64,000 nucleotides of DNA from Spirosoma agri (GCF_010747415.1 NZ_JAAGNZ010000001.1:2108001-2172000), one strand, 5' to 3'. Counted from the stretch's first letter, positions 1-9,147 are shown. Numbers and translations are program-made. Notes: a model not told the origin generated them from the sequence alone.

Positions 1-1284
1 TTCGTTGAATAGGTCTTTACCGATGAGGTAATTCAATTCTTCGTAGGCACCAACTCGATCGGCTTTGAGTCGGTTAAGCTGCTGGACACTATCGTTGTAG
101 GCTTCGATCAGATCGACAAATTCGAGCAGACTGATGTTGCCTTTCTGGAAGTTGCCGATGACGCCCCGGTTCAGTTGTTCGAACTGTTCGCTGAACTGTT
201 GTTCAAGCCCCTGCACCCGCCGTTCGACTTCGCGAACTTTCTGAAGTGACGTTGCCACTTCGTTGCCCACCTGAATGGCCCGTTGTCGCTGAAGCTGAGT
301 CTGGTAACCGATCTGACTACGGGCCGCGCGAATGGCTCCCTGGTTGCGGTTGAAGAGTGGGATGTCGGTAGACAGCGACAGGCCAACGTAATTGTTGATG
401 TAGCTCCCAGCCTGATCGTAAGCACCACCCACCCGAACGTCGGGTACGGCCAATGATCGCTGGAGGTTATAATTGAGTTCGGCCTGACGCGTCAATGATT
501 CCGTCGCCAGCAAATCCGGGCGATTGCGAAGCGCCATCTGGCGAAGCGAATCATCCGGTTGTACGGGTAGCCGATAGCGGGTTAGCGTGGCTTCGGCTAC
601 TATGGGATTAACGGGTACGTCAACGGATAATAGGGACCGTAGCGCCCGTTCATCGTCGGCGAGTTGAAAAATGATGCTGGTCCGGTCGTTACTGAGTTGA
701 AACAGGAGCGCTTTCAGACGAAGCAGTTCACGAAGGGACACGTTGCTGCGTTCGTACTGTTTTTCGTAGGCCGATACCGTCGTTTGTAGCGTGGCCAGCT
801 GCTGGTTAAACCGGGTCAGGGTCTGCCGCTGAAAATAGATGGAATAAAAACGGGTGCGCAGGTCAAACCGGAGTCCCCGGACTATGTCAAGCACTTCCAG
901 CCCCGTCAACCGAGCCGCTTCCGAAGCCAGGGCAATGCGTTTGTTCCGCTTTCCTGCCGTATACAGCAACTGCTCGATGGCTACCGTTTTCTGGCCCTGA
1001 CGACCAACGTCCAGCACCCGTCTGGTTTCGTTATTGTAGGTGCTAAGCTCGACGGTAACGGTTGGATTATCGTAAAGACCAGCCTGAATGACCTGTGCCT
1101 GACTGGCATCCACGCGAAAACGCTCGGCTAGCAGTTGCAGGTTATTTTTTAGAAACAGGCTATCGGCCTGTTGAAGAGTGAGCGTAAGGGTATCTTGAGG
1201 CACATTGGCTTGCTGGGTGGCAGGCTGACCATGTGCCAGTTGGGCAAAAAGAAAAAAACTGAAGGACGCTAGCAGCAACCGCAT
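1..1284 (-). CDS. TolC-family outer membrane efflux protein (CzcC-like), 3' end outside window
   Basis: I translated this from the ATG at 1284; it stays open to the left edge, so the C-terminus is missing (428 codons visible). A signal peptide is followed by a short linker and then the OEP-type pattern: an N-terminal helix with LTLQQADSLFLKNN, long Gln/Leu/Arg-rich helices, and a second repeat beginning near SLRQMALRNRPDLLA. This is the outer-membrane channel of a tripartite efflux pump. Gene order (regulator, kinase, TolC, all on the minus strand) resembles CusRS/CzcRS-type heavy-metal efflux loci, so an adaptor and an RND pump probably lie to the left; the substrate is inference. The promoter region carries a phased TTAG array and a -7-like element, both annotated separately. 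Confidence 0.88.
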   Translation of the reverse strand, partial: MRLLLASFSFFLFAQLAHGQPATQQANVPQDTLTLTLQQADSLFLKNNLQLLAERFRVDASQAQVIQAGLYDNPTVTVELSTYNNETRRVLDVGRQGQKTVAIEQLLYTAGKRNKRIALASEAARLTGLEVLDIVRGLRFDLRTRFYSIYFQRQTLTRFNQQLATLQTTVSAYEKQYERSNVSLRELLRLKALLFQLSNDRTSIIFQLADDERALRSLLSVDVPVNPIVAEATLTRYRLPVQPDDSLRQMALRNRPDLLATESLTRQAELNYNLQRSLAVPDVRVGGAYDQAGSYINNYVGLSLSTDIPLFNRNQGAIRAARSQIGYQTQLQRQRAIQVGNEVATSLQKVREVERRVQGLEQQFSEQFEQLNRGVIGNFQKGNISLLEFVDLIEAYNDSVQQLNRLKADRVGAYEELNYLIGKDLFNE

Positions 1285-1306
1285 TTTACTGGATTAAGTA
1301 CGGCAG

Positions 1307-1314
1307 CAAAGATC
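1307..1314 (-). promoter_or_regulatory. Probable -7 promoter element of the TolC-like gene
   Basis: Read on the minus strand this is GATCTTTG, one mismatch from the Bacteroidota -7 consensus TAnnTTTG. It lies 22 bp upstream of the ATG at 1284, immediately downstream of the TTAG array, where an activator-dependent promoter would be expected. No good -33 element is visible, which fits activation by a bound regulator. Confidence 0.4.
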
Positions 1315-1325
1315 AGATCGCCCGA

Positions 1326-1395
1326 TTACAGGGTACTTAGAGCGAACTTAGGGCAGGGTTAGAAATACATTAGAAATTAATTAGAGCTTATTTAG
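1326..1395. promoter_or_regulatory. Operator-like array: TTAG repeated at exact 11-bp spacing
   Basis: TTAG starts at 1337, 1348, 1359, 1370, 1381 and 1392, every 11 bp without exception; a degenerate copy (TTAC) sits in phase at 1326. The seven bases between copies vary, so this is not a simple tandem duplication. OmpR/PhoB-family regulators typically bind direct repeats about one helical turn (10-11 bp) apart, and such a regulator is encoded nearby (2803-3498). The array lies between the kinase stop codon and the TolC-like start codon, covering what would be the -33 region and upstream. That the adjacent regulator binds here is inference. Confidence 0.7.
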
Positions 1396-1418
1396 TATTC
1401 CCCGGCAGCGGCCATGCA

Positions 1419-2786
1419 TCACACATGGGGTAGCGAAACGGTAAACGTACTGCCAACATGGAGCTGGCTGTCAACCGTGAACGTACCCTGGTGCAGTTCG
1501 ATGATTCGGTAGCATATGGATAGGCCAATGCCGAAACCGTCGTACACCATCGCGTTGGGAGCCCGGTAGAATGATTCGAAAATGTGCTGGCGGTCAGCGT
1601 CCGAAATGCCGATACCCCGATCATGAACCGCGATCCGGCAGTATTGATCGTCGGTGCTGATGCGTACCTGAGCCGTATGGTCCGGGGAATATTTACAGGC
1701 ATTGTCGAGCAGGTTGAGCATGACCTGTTTGAGTAGCCCTTCGTTGCCGTTCACCAGCGTTTCGGTTTCTTCATTCGGAATGTTCTCGTAATCGATCTGA
1801 ATCGTATAGGCGGGTTTGGCGCTGAGTAATTCATCCTTGGCCAGAAAGAGAATATCGTCGGTGCGGATGGGTTGAAACGGAACACTCTGAATTGATTCCA
1901 GCGTTCGGGCCAGAAATAAGAGGCTGTTCGTCAGGCTTATCAGACGATCCGTGTCAGACAAGAGATTGACCAGCACTTTTTCGTGTTCCGGTACCGTTAA
2001 CGGTCGACGCAACCCCAACTGGATTTCAGATTTCAGCGCGGCCAGTGGTGTTCGAAGCTCGTGGGACGCGTGGGAGACAAAATTTCGCTGCTGTTCGAAC
2101 GCCTGTTCCAGCCGGTGCAGTACATCGTTAAAATTGATGGCCAGTTGACCTAGCTCATCCCGTCGGTTTCCTTCATCGAGTCGTTGTTGAAGGTTGCGGG
2201 CGGTGATGGCCGATACCTGCTCATTGATGCGGTTGATGGGCCGCAGGGACTGACCCGCGAAGAAAACCCCCAGTCCGATCGTGATGCTTAATCCACCCAG
2301 CAGACCCCAGCCGAGGGTAAGCCGCAGGTTATCCAATTTGCTCTTACCAAACTGATCATAGGCGGAGGACAGCACCACCAGATCGCGCCCGTTCTGCTGG
2401 TACAAAATGCCAACCAATTCGTTACCACCACTGAACGTTTCAATTTCTTTCTGCTGCCTTACCTCTTCCAGCAACCGGGCGTTATAATGAATCACCTGAT
2501 CGTCTACGCTGCTGTAGATCAATCGATTGTGTGCGTCAAAAATAAGGACTTTCTCGTCGATCAGCGCCGTCAGCGTGTTGCGGTCGATGATTTTGAGCAA
2601 CTCCTGATCCACCTCTTTCACTTCAACCAGAAAGCGGACGGTTGTCCGGCCTTTGTTCTTCAGCCGTTCGTAAAATTCTTCCCGGCGATACGTTGCCGAC
2701 ACAAAATAGATCAGCACCGAAAACGCGACCAGAATGGACGCGACAATCAGCGAAAACTGGAGCGCGATTCGGTTGCGGATGGTCAT
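1419..2786 (-). CDS. Sensor histidine kinase (HAMP, HisKA, HATPase)
   Basis: Membrane sensor kinase of 455 residues. TM1 is at about 9-31, a periplasmic sensor at about 32-155, TM2 at about 157-178, a HAMP segment to about 232, then the H-box SHASHELRTPL with the phospho-acceptor at His242. The N-box NLLDNACKYSP, the G1 box DRGIGI and the G2 stretch GFGIGLSI follow. Everything needed for ATP binding and autophosphorylation is present. It starts 16 bp after the regulator gene ends, so the two are co-transcribed. The architecture matches CusS-type kinases that sense periplasmic metal, but the sensor segment has no metal motif I can recognise, so the signal is unknown. Confidence 0.93.
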   Translation of the reverse strand: MTIRNRIALQFSLIVASILVAFSVLIYFVSATYRREEFYERLKNKGRTTVRFLVEVKEVDQELLKIIDRNTLTALIDEKVLIFDAHNRLIYSSVDDQVIHYNARLLEEVRQQKEIETFSGGNELVGILYQQNGRDLVVLSSAYDQFGKSKLDNLRLTLGWGLLGGLSITIGLGVFFAGQSLRPINRINEQVSAITARNLQQRLDEGNRRDELGQLAINFNDVLHRLEQAFEQQRNFVSHASHELRTPLAALKSEIQLGLRRPLTVPEHEKVLVNLLSDTDRLISLTNSLLFLARTLESIQSVPFQPIRTDDILFLAKDELLSAKPAYTIQIDYENIPNEETETLVNGNEGLLKQVMLNLLDNACKYSPDHTAQVRISTDDQYCRIAVHDRGIGISDADRQHIFESFYRAPNAMVYDGFGIGLSICYRIIELHQGTFTVDSQLHVGSTFTVSLPHV

Positions 2787-2802
2787 AAGCGGAGATCATT
2801 AC

Positions 2803-3498
2803 TTACTCTTCTTTTAACACGTAGCCCATCCCGGAACGGGTATGGATTAATTTAGGCTCAAAGTCGCGGTCGATTTTCCGGCGCAGGTAATTAATGTAGA
2901 CTTCAACCACGTTCGTGCCCGTATCAAAGTTAAGGCTCCAGACCGTTTCCGCAATGTCGGCTTTGGGTAACACCCGCCCCCGGTTGCGGATCATGTATTC
3001 CAGCAGCGCAAACTCACGGGCGGTCAGGTCGATTAACGTATCGCTCCGTCGAACTTCTTTGGTCGTAACGTTGACGGTCAGGTTGGCGACCTGCCAGATT
3101 TCCTGGCTCTCATCAGCCGCTAAACTCAGCGCCTGCCGCCGAAAGCAGGTCGCGACACGGGCAATGAGTTCCCGGAAATCGAACGGTTTGACCAGATAAT
3201 CATCCGCTCCCAGTGCCAGTCCTTCGACCTTATCGTCGATTTCACCGAGGGCCGACAGAATGATGATCGGCAGGAGCGGACGCTCCGCCCGAACAGACCG
3301 GCATACTTCAAAGCCACTCAGGCCCGGTAGGTTGAGATCCAGAATTAGCAGATCGACGGTTGGCTGCAAAGCCGCCTGCCGACCATTCAACCCTTCGTAA
3401 ACGACTTCAGTGCTGTAGCCTTCATCCTGAAGTCCCCGGCTGATATTCTGAGCAATACGCCGGTCGTCTTCAACGATCAGTATTTTTTTTGCGGCCAT
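2803..3498 (-). CDS. OmpR/PhoB-family response regulator
   Basis: Receiver domain (IVEDD acid pair near the N-terminus, phospho-acceptor Asp54 in LILDLNLPG, Lys in YLVKPFDF) followed by a winged-helix DNA-binding domain ending in GMGYVLKEE. I chose the ATG at 3498 (MAAKKILIVEDD); an in-frame ATG at 3528 would add ten residues that the family does not have. It forms an operon with the kinase downstream. Regulators of this class bind direct repeats spaced one helical turn apart, which is the pattern seen at 1326-1395 in front of the TolC-like gene. Confidence 0.93.
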   Translation of the reverse strand: MAAKKILIVEDDRRIAQNISRGLQDEGYSTEVVYEGLNGRQAALQPTVDLLILDLNLPGLSGFEVCRSVRAERPLLPIIILSALGEIDDKVEGLALGADDYLVKPFDFRELIARVATCFRRQALSLAADESQEIWQVANLTVNVTTKEVRRSDTLIDLTAREFALLEYMIRNRGRVLPKADIAETVWSLNFDTGTNVVEVYINYLRRKIDRDFEPKLIHTRSGMGYVLKEE

Positions 3499-3584
3499 AA
3501 GCAGGAGGGGATGGCGTAAACGCCCCAATCATTTGATACCAGACGCTAACTGTTTAACGTCCGTACCCAAATCAACGATTTAAC

Positions 3585-4112
3585 TCAAGGCAAGTTCCAG
3601 TGTTGGTAACACTGGCTGATTTGGCGGACTGATGATAAGCGTATCTTAGGCAGATCGATCGTGTGAAACATACGCTCATACCGACTTCGGTTTATGGGCG
3701 TTACGACAGCAATATGATGCAGCATATCCCATTTAATTCGTTCGGGTGCTCCGTCTAATCCTCCGTACCTTTGGCGCTCAACGAGCGTCCGGTAGACGTA
3801 TCGTACCAGACTAGTCGAAACAGAAACGTCCAGCAGGATCAATCCTGTGGCCCGTTCGATACGCTGCTTCATACAACCAGAGTAATTGCCGTCTATGACC
3901 CAGCAATCACGCGTAATTACGGCCTCGTGTAAGGCTAAAAATTCGCTCGTGGGCCGTGCCTGCCAATCCGTGTTTGGCGCGTGATAAAGCTGGTCGAGAT
4001 GCACCACTTCCAGGTTGAGTTTCCGGCCAATGGCAGTGGCAAGGGTCGACTTGCCGCTGTTAGACGGCCCCAAAATACAGATACGTTCGCCAAGGCTTGA
4101 GAGTGGTATCAT
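3585..4112 (-). CDS. P-loop NTPase, adenylate kinase/topology modulation (FlaR)-like
   Basis: Small nucleotide kinase-like protein of about 175 residues. A Walker A motif GPSNSGKST is at about 15-23, followed by VVHLDQLYH and WVIDGNYS, the arrangement seen in the AAA 'topology modulation' (FlaR-like) and adenylate kinase-like families. The start at 4112 (MIPLSSLGERICILG) puts the first strand at the N-terminus; the in-frame start at 4184 would add 24 atypical residues. The substrate is unknown. It stands alone between the two-component system and the MMPL exporter, with gaps on both sides. Confidence 0.75.
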   Translation of the reverse strand: MIPLSSLGERICILGPSNSGKSTLATAIGRKLNLEVVHLDQLYHAPNTDWQARPTSEFLALHEAVITRDCWVIDGNYSGCMKQRIERATGLILLDVSVSTSLVRYVYRTLVERQRYGGLDGAPERIKWDMLHHIAVVTPINRSRYERMFHTIDLPKIRLSSVRQISQCYQHWNLP

Positions 4113-4290
4113 CAGAATCTTTTTGCGCAGTACACGTATACCCGACGAGCAAACCAATTGACTCGTAGCCAACGCTCCCATCACAGCGTAATTTCTAGTA
4201 AATACTACCTGATGGTCAGTTAGCTAGCTGTCGTAACGTGGTTGGTCCCGTGATCGCTAATCACAGATCGATCAACAAACGCCGACCTCA

Positions 4291-6585
4291 TTAAACCCGA
4301 TATCGTTTTAGACTTAATAACAGCGCCGGGAGCAAGATCATGTTCGTCAGGCAGGCCATCAATACCGTTGTCGCTACCAGAACACCCAAGGCTGCCGTAC
4401 CGCCAAAACCAGATGCGGCAAAAACGGAGAAGCCGCCCGCTAGAATAAGGGCGGTGTAGATCAGACTAACGCCCGTTTCGTGAATAGCCGCCGAAATAGC
4501 GTCTCCCGGTGCCAGGCCCCGCCGGAGTTGCTGCCGATAACTGGTTAGAAAATAAACCGTACCATCGGAAGACAGCCCAAAGGCGATGCTAAAAATCAGG
4601 ATGGTCGATGGCTTGAACGCAATATCGGCATACCCCATAATGCCCGCCGTCACCAGCAGTGGTATCAGGCAGGGTAGCTTAGACAATAGAATGATGGGCA
4701 CCGACCGGAACAACACCATCCCAACCATTGCAATCAGCAGAATGGCGATTCCCAGGCTTTCGTAAAGATTACCGAGCAGATAATCATTGCTTTTCAAAAA
4801 TACCAGACTATGGCCAGTCAGGCTAACCGTGTAATTGGTGCCCCGAAAGAGCGAGTCAAGCCGTGGCTGCAAGGTGCCTAATACCTGCTTGAGTCGGATA
4901 GAACCAATGTCGGCCATCTGGTAACTCACCCGCGCCACCTGCTTCGTGCTATCTACATAGGCGCGGGTCAGTGACGAGGACGTTGCGCCAAGGGGGGCCT
5001 CGGCTACCATGTCACGCAGGGCCATAGCGGGTGGCAGGACGTAATACTTAGGCGCCCCACCCCGATACGATTGGTACGCGAACCGGATGGCATCGACCAG
5101 CGAACGGGGCTTTGAAAACTCCGGATACTGGCCAATGATTCGCTCCATCGCCCTGATCCGGTAGAGCGCTTCACCCGTTCCGGACAGAATACCATTGGGT
5201 TTACCCGTGTCGATCATCACCTCAAACGGTAAGGCCCCTTTGAACTGGGCTTCAAAAAAGCGCATATCGTTATAGACCGGATCATTTTTGGGCAGATCGT
5301 CGACTACGAACCCTTCTACCCGAATCAGGGGCAGACCGATCGCGCTGATCAGGGTGATAGCCGCAATCAGACCATATACCAGGGGACGCTTGTGGTGGAC
5401 CCATCCATCAATACGGGTTAAAACCCGTTGCCAGATCGTGATCTGTGTCGATTCTTCCGGTTCCATTTTAGGAACGGGCAGGTAGCTAAGGATGATCGGC
5501 ACCATGAACAGGCAAATGACGTAGACCGCCAGTACAGAAATGGCGGCCACCAGGCCAAACTCGACAAGCAGTCGACTGTCCGTAAAGTAAAAGACGCCAA
5601 AACCAATAGCGGTGGTCACGTTGGCCAGGAAGGAGGCCAGACCAATCTCACGGATGGCGTTTTCAAGCGCGAGCTGTTTCTGCCCGTGCTCGGCCAGCTC
5701 TGCGTGGTATTTATTGACCAGAAAGACACAGTTGGGAACGCCAATAACGATGAGAAGGGGCGGAACCAGACCCGTCAGCAGGGTGATGTCGAAGCCAAAA
5801 AGCACCAGAATGCCGAGCGCAAAGCAAACGCCCATTAGGACGACGGTCAGGGAGATGACCACCACTTTCCAGGAGCGAAACAGCAGCCATACCAGCAGAC
5901 CGGTTACGGCGGCAGCTAATGCCATAAATAGCTTCATTTCGCCCGCCACGCGTTTCGATACTTCGGTTCTGATGGACGGTAAGCCAGAGTAGTGGATCGT
6001 AACGCCAGTCTTTTTGGCAAAGGCATCTCCAAAACGACGAATCGAAGCGACGATGGCAAGTCGATCTTTGGTATTCAGCTTTTTCTCGTCGAGCGAGATC
6101 GCCATCAGCGTCGAGCGGGTATCCGGATTGACGAGCAACCCATCGTAAAAAGGAAGCGACAGAATTCTTTTCGACAGACTATCGACCTGCTGCTGCGTCT
6201 GTGGCCGCTGCGAAACAATCTGGTTGATGCCCCAGGCCGTATCTTTTTTGGCAATGGTGTAGAGCCGGGTTGTCGAGAGTACGTCTTTGACGCCCGAAAG
6301 TTTCCGGACCTGCTCCGTCATATCGTACCAGGACTGGTAGACGGGGAGATCGAACCAACGTTTGTCTTGCCAGCCTACGATCATAACGGACCCGTCGATG
6401 CCGAACCGTCGTTTGAAATCTTCGTAATGCTGCTGGGTGCTGTCAGACAAGGGCAGGACACGGGCAACCTGGTAGGAGAGTTGCAGACTGGTGCCGAGGT
6501 AGCCCATGCCGATGGTGACAGCAAGGAGAACGATGAGCCAAAGCAACCGCAGTTTTAGTATCCCACGGGCAATTGAAATCCACAT
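4291..6585 (-). CDS. MMPL/RND-family exporter
   Basis: Inner-membrane protein of 764 residues with two-fold internal repetition: TM1 at about 13-30, a large extracytoplasmic domain to about 205, a five-helix bundle to about 375, TM7 near 400, a second extracytoplasmic domain to about 605 and a final helix bundle. This is the layout of MMPL/hydrophobe-exporter and patched-like RND proteins. The family exports lipids, sterol-like molecules or other hydrophobic compounds using the proton gradient. No adaptor or outer-membrane partner is adjacent, so it could act alone or with a lipid carrier encoded elsewhere. Substrate unknown. Confidence 0.85.
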   Translation of the reverse strand: MWISIARGILKLRLLWLIVLLAVTIGMGYLGTSLQLSYQVARVLPLSDSTQQHYEDFKRRFGIDGSVMIVGWQDKRWFDLPVYQSWYDMTEQVRKLSGVKDVLSTTRLYTIAKKDTAWGINQIVSQRPQTQQQVDSLSKRILSLPFYDGLLVNPDTRSTLMAISLDEKKLNTKDRLAIVASIRRFGDAFAKKTGVTIHYSGLPSIRTEVSKRVAGEMKLFMALAAAVTGLLVWLLFRSWKVVVISLTVVLMGVCFALGILVLFGFDITLLTGLVPPLLIVIGVPNCVFLVNKYHAELAEHGQKQLALENAIREIGLASFLANVTTAIGFGVFYFTDSRLLVEFGLVAAISVLAVYVICLFMVPIILSYLPVPKMEPEESTQITIWQRVLTRIDGWVHHKRPLVYGLIAAITLISAIGLPLIRVEGFVVDDLPKNDPVYNDMRFFEAQFKGALPFEVMIDTGKPNGILSGTGEALYRIRAMERIIGQYPEFSKPRSLVDAIRFAYQSYRGGAPKYYVLPPAMALRDMVAEAPLGATSSSLTRAYVDSTKQVARVSYQMADIGSIRLKQVLGTLQPRLDSLFRGTNYTVSLTGHSLVFLKSNDYLLGNLYESLGIAILLIAMVGMVLFRSVPIILLSKLPCLIPLLVTAGIMGYADIAFKPSTILIFSIAFGLSSDGTVYFLTSYRQQLRRGLAPGDAISAAIHETGVSLIYTALILAGGFSVFAASGFGGTAALGVLVATTVLMACLTNMILLPALLLSLKRYRV

Positions 6586-7536
6586 AAGCGAGTCGTATTA
6601 TAGAATGGTAACGGACCAGCCGGTGGATTCTGTTCCATCAATATCAGGTTGTGACTGATCAGGGAAACGAGCTGTAGCCGGCCCCAAGCCCGACTAGTGA
6701 GTGATTAACTCTGTTTCGCCGTCAGTGATGCAAAGATTCAGTGATTCATCAAACATTACAAATCATTGTCTGTTCCAGGGCAGCACAAAGACATTAACTC
6801 TCGAAATTAACGAGGAGAGAGGGTTGTATCGGGTCTGTGAATGATCGATAGCCGGACCAAAAGGGTATGAGTAAAAATACCCAATATTTTTTTAGTATTG
6901 ATCAGCTATCATAAGGAATCGAAGCCTAACCTAGTATGGTCGATTCGGTAATATGTCCTGTTAACTGAATTACGGATGATTATACACTATAGGTGAACGT
7001 ATAACTAGTTAATCAACAGTTTAACTGATCGTATTTATTCGTTGACAGTCAAGAGTGTATATTTAAAGGACAGTTGAATTGGTATGAATTTTAAATTAAC
7101 CCGTTACGTAATGCGCCTTACGCTGTCTAAAAATAAAAACCGGTTGACTTGTTTCGCTCTATGCTTAGTCATGAATAAGCGATGTGGCATCTTGGCAAAG
7201 GTGAGTTTTACGCGTAAATGCATTTTCAGACCGCTTTTTTGTATAAAGCTATCATACACCGATAATTTACATGATTGTATATTATAGTATTCATGGGACA
7301 ATAACGGTAACTAAAGTAGTTGATTATTACAGGCGGTTATTGTATTAAAATAATTAAAATATGTGTTTTTATTTGTTTTATGTATATACGTAACCATATT
7401 TGTTAAGAATTAGGTTAATTTTTTATTTTTTAGTATATTAGAATACGTTAACATTTATTTATCTTTACAAATACGAACAATTGGTACTTATCATTAGTAA
7501 ATATCCGGTTTTAAGTAGCTTAATCGCAATCCAGAG
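6586..7536. other. Long AT-rich intergenic region, no convincing gene
   Basis: 951 bp between a minus-strand exporter and the first gene of the exopolysaccharide locus. Two opposed ORFs of 65-67 codons (7084-7287 and 7104-7301) overlap each other, are rich in Lys/Cys/Phe from AT-rich codons and resemble no family. The stretch from about 6880 to 7500 is much richer in A+T than the coding regions. It must hold the promoter for the plus-strand locus; TATCTTTA at 7460-7467 is a one-mismatch -7 candidate but lacks a clear -33 partner. I found no tRNA or riboswitch fold. Confidence 0.6.
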
Positions 7537-7938
7537 ATGAAATCACTTTACCATGTTTTAGTTGCCGAAGATGATCCATTTATCCGTAAAGTACTCAGAC
7601 AAACCCTGAAGGACGACTTTGACGTCATTACGAAAGAAAATGGCATCGAAGCTGTCACCTGGCTGGAAGAGGGAAATCCAGTTGATATCATCCTGTCTGA
7701 CATTCAGATGCCTTTTATGGATGGTACCGACCTGCTGCGCACGTTGCGGGCAAGCCCGCTCTTTCAGAAACTACCCATTATCATTCTGTCGACGTATTCC
7801 GACAGTGATACCCGAATCAAGTTTCTCAAGCTGGGGGCTGACGATTATATCGTAAAACCATTCAATCCAATTGAGGTGAAAGCGAAGATCAGAAGCGTAT
7901 TGCGTCGAATGGAAACGAATAGTGCAGACATGTCTTAA
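7537..7938 (+). CDS. Stand-alone response regulator receiver protein
   Basis: Single receiver domain of 133 residues with no output domain. The acid pair is in VAEDD (residues 9-13), the phospho-acceptor is Asp55 in LSDIQMP, the switch Ser/Thr is in ILSTYSD and the conserved Lys in YIVKPFN. All phosphorylation residues are intact. It is the first gene of the exopolysaccharide locus, 9 bp upstream of a sugar transferase that itself carries a receiver-like domain. A role in phosphorylation-dependent control of polysaccharide synthesis is inference; no kinase is encoded nearby. Confidence 0.9.
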   Translation: MKSLYHVLVAEDDPFIRKVLRQTLKDDFDVITKENGIEAVTWLEEGNPVDIILSDIQMPFMDGTDLLRTLRASPLFQKLPIIILSTYSDSDTRIKFLKLGADDYIVKPFNPIEVKAKIRSVLRRMETNSADMS

Positions 7939-7947
7939 TGTCGACCG

Positions 7948-9147
7948 ATGAACGGTGAACTTAAATTCAGGACAAACATGCAGGCAGTAAAAGAAGGCAT
8001 CAAGCCGTTCCGCGTGCTTTACGTTGAAAAAGACGACCGAATGATCAATTCGTTCCGACAGACTTTCGACGCACAGATCGATGTTATCGGCGTACCTGAT
8101 GGACGGTCGGCGCTGGATCAACTGAACGATCATGACGAAATTGATCTGATCATATTCAACGATGATCTGGGTAGCAACTCGTTTCTGAAGGCGCTGGAGG
8201 CCAAACGCAAGCCCGGCAATCTGCCTGTGGTTTTGCTGACCGACCGAACGGATATCGATCTGACAGTCGCCCCCTTTCATGGACGCGTGGTCGATGCATT
8301 TCCGCACAATTATTCGGAAGATGCGCTGCGTATTCGGTTGAATTACCTGGTTCAGAAGAAAGAATACGAAAAGAGCGGCCACGCCAATCAAAAGTCTGTA
8401 TCCATTCGTATCCCGATTGGTAAACGGCTATTCGATATTGCCGTCTCGTTCGTCATACTGGCCCTAATTTCCCCCATTTTGCTGATTGTGGCCATTCTGG
8501 TCAAGCTGGACTCCAAAGGCCCGGTTTTCTATAGCTCCAAGCGGGTCGGAACGGGGTTCAAGATTTTCGATATGTATAAATTCCGAACCATGAGTACCGG
8601 AGCCGACAAACTCCTGGCAAGTATGGCGTCGCAGAATATGTATAATGCACCGCTGGTCGAAAAGTCAGACGATGACCGATGCGAAGTCTGCCAGCTCGCC
8701 GGTACCTTGTGTCAGCGACCCCTGTTCATGGACCAGAAGCAAATCTGCGAAACGCTGTACCAACGCGAACAGAACGCGAAAGCCATGTTCTCGAAATTTA
8801 AGGAAGATCCCCGCGTGACCCGACTGGGTAAAATATTGCGGAACACCAGTATTGATGAACTGCCTCAGCTATTCAATATTCTGCGGGGCGATATGTCATT
8901 TGTCGGCAATCGGCCATTACCACTCTACGAGGCCGAAAAGTTGACCACGATCGGGTATGCCCGCCGTTTTGCGGCTCCGGCGGGGCTGACGGGGTTATGG
9001 CAGGTTACGAAGCGCGGTAAAACCAAAGTCTCCGATATGGAACGGATTCAGCTCGATGTTTTGTACGCCAAAAGCTATTCATTTCGAACCGATATGCTTA
9101 TACTTCTGAAAACGCTAAAAGCAGTATGGCAGAAGGAAAACGTATAG
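7948..9147 (+). CDS. Initiating sugar transferase (polyprenyl-phosphate phosphoglycosyltransferase) with N-terminal pseudo-receiver domain
   Basis: Fusion protein of 399 residues. Residues about 21-130 look like a receiver domain (VLYVEKDD, then DLIIFNDDLG at 66-75), but the position of the phospho-acceptor Asp is Asn71 and the conserved Lys is missing, so it is probably not phosphorylated. From Lys159 it is a bacterial sugar transferase (PF02397 type): a membrane helix, then KFRTM, SIDELPQL with the catalytic Asp303-Glu304 pair, and GDMSFVGNRPLP. This class transfers a sugar-1-phosphate to undecaprenyl phosphate, the first step of repeat-unit synthesis. An insertion between KFRTM and the catalytic dyad holds four cysteines (245, 248, 254, 266). 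An ATG at 7978 is an alternative start. Confidence 0.9.
   Translation: MNGELKFRTNMQAVKEGIKPFRVLYVEKDDRMINSFRQTFDAQIDVIGVPDGRSALDQLNDHDEIDLIIFNDDLGSNSFLKALEAKRKPGNLPVVLLTDRTDIDLTVAPFHGRVVDAFPHNYSEDALRIRLNYLVQKKEYEKSGHANQKSVSIRIPIGKRLFDIAVSFVILALISPILLIVAILVKLDSKGPVFYSSKRVGTGFKIFDMYKFRTMSTGADKLLASMASQNMYNAPLVEKSDDDRCEVCQLAGTLCQRPLFMDQKQICETLYQREQNAKAMFSKFKEDPRVTRLGKILRNTSIDELPQLFNILRGDMSFVGNRPLPLYEAEKLTTIGYARRFAAPAGLTGLWQVTKRGKTKVSDMERIQLDVLYAKSYSFRTDMLILLKTLKAVWQKENV

Noticed and set aside
5413-5428. Palindrome CGGGTTAAAACCCGT identical over 15 bp to part of 49802-49816
   Set aside because: The first copy lies inside conserved coding sequence of the MMPL exporter, so the match is probably chance; I did not call it a repeat family.
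7084-7301. Two overlapping opposed ORFs of 65-67 codons in the AT-rich gap
   Set aside because: They overlap each other almost fully on opposite strands, have AT-driven composition, and show no family features.
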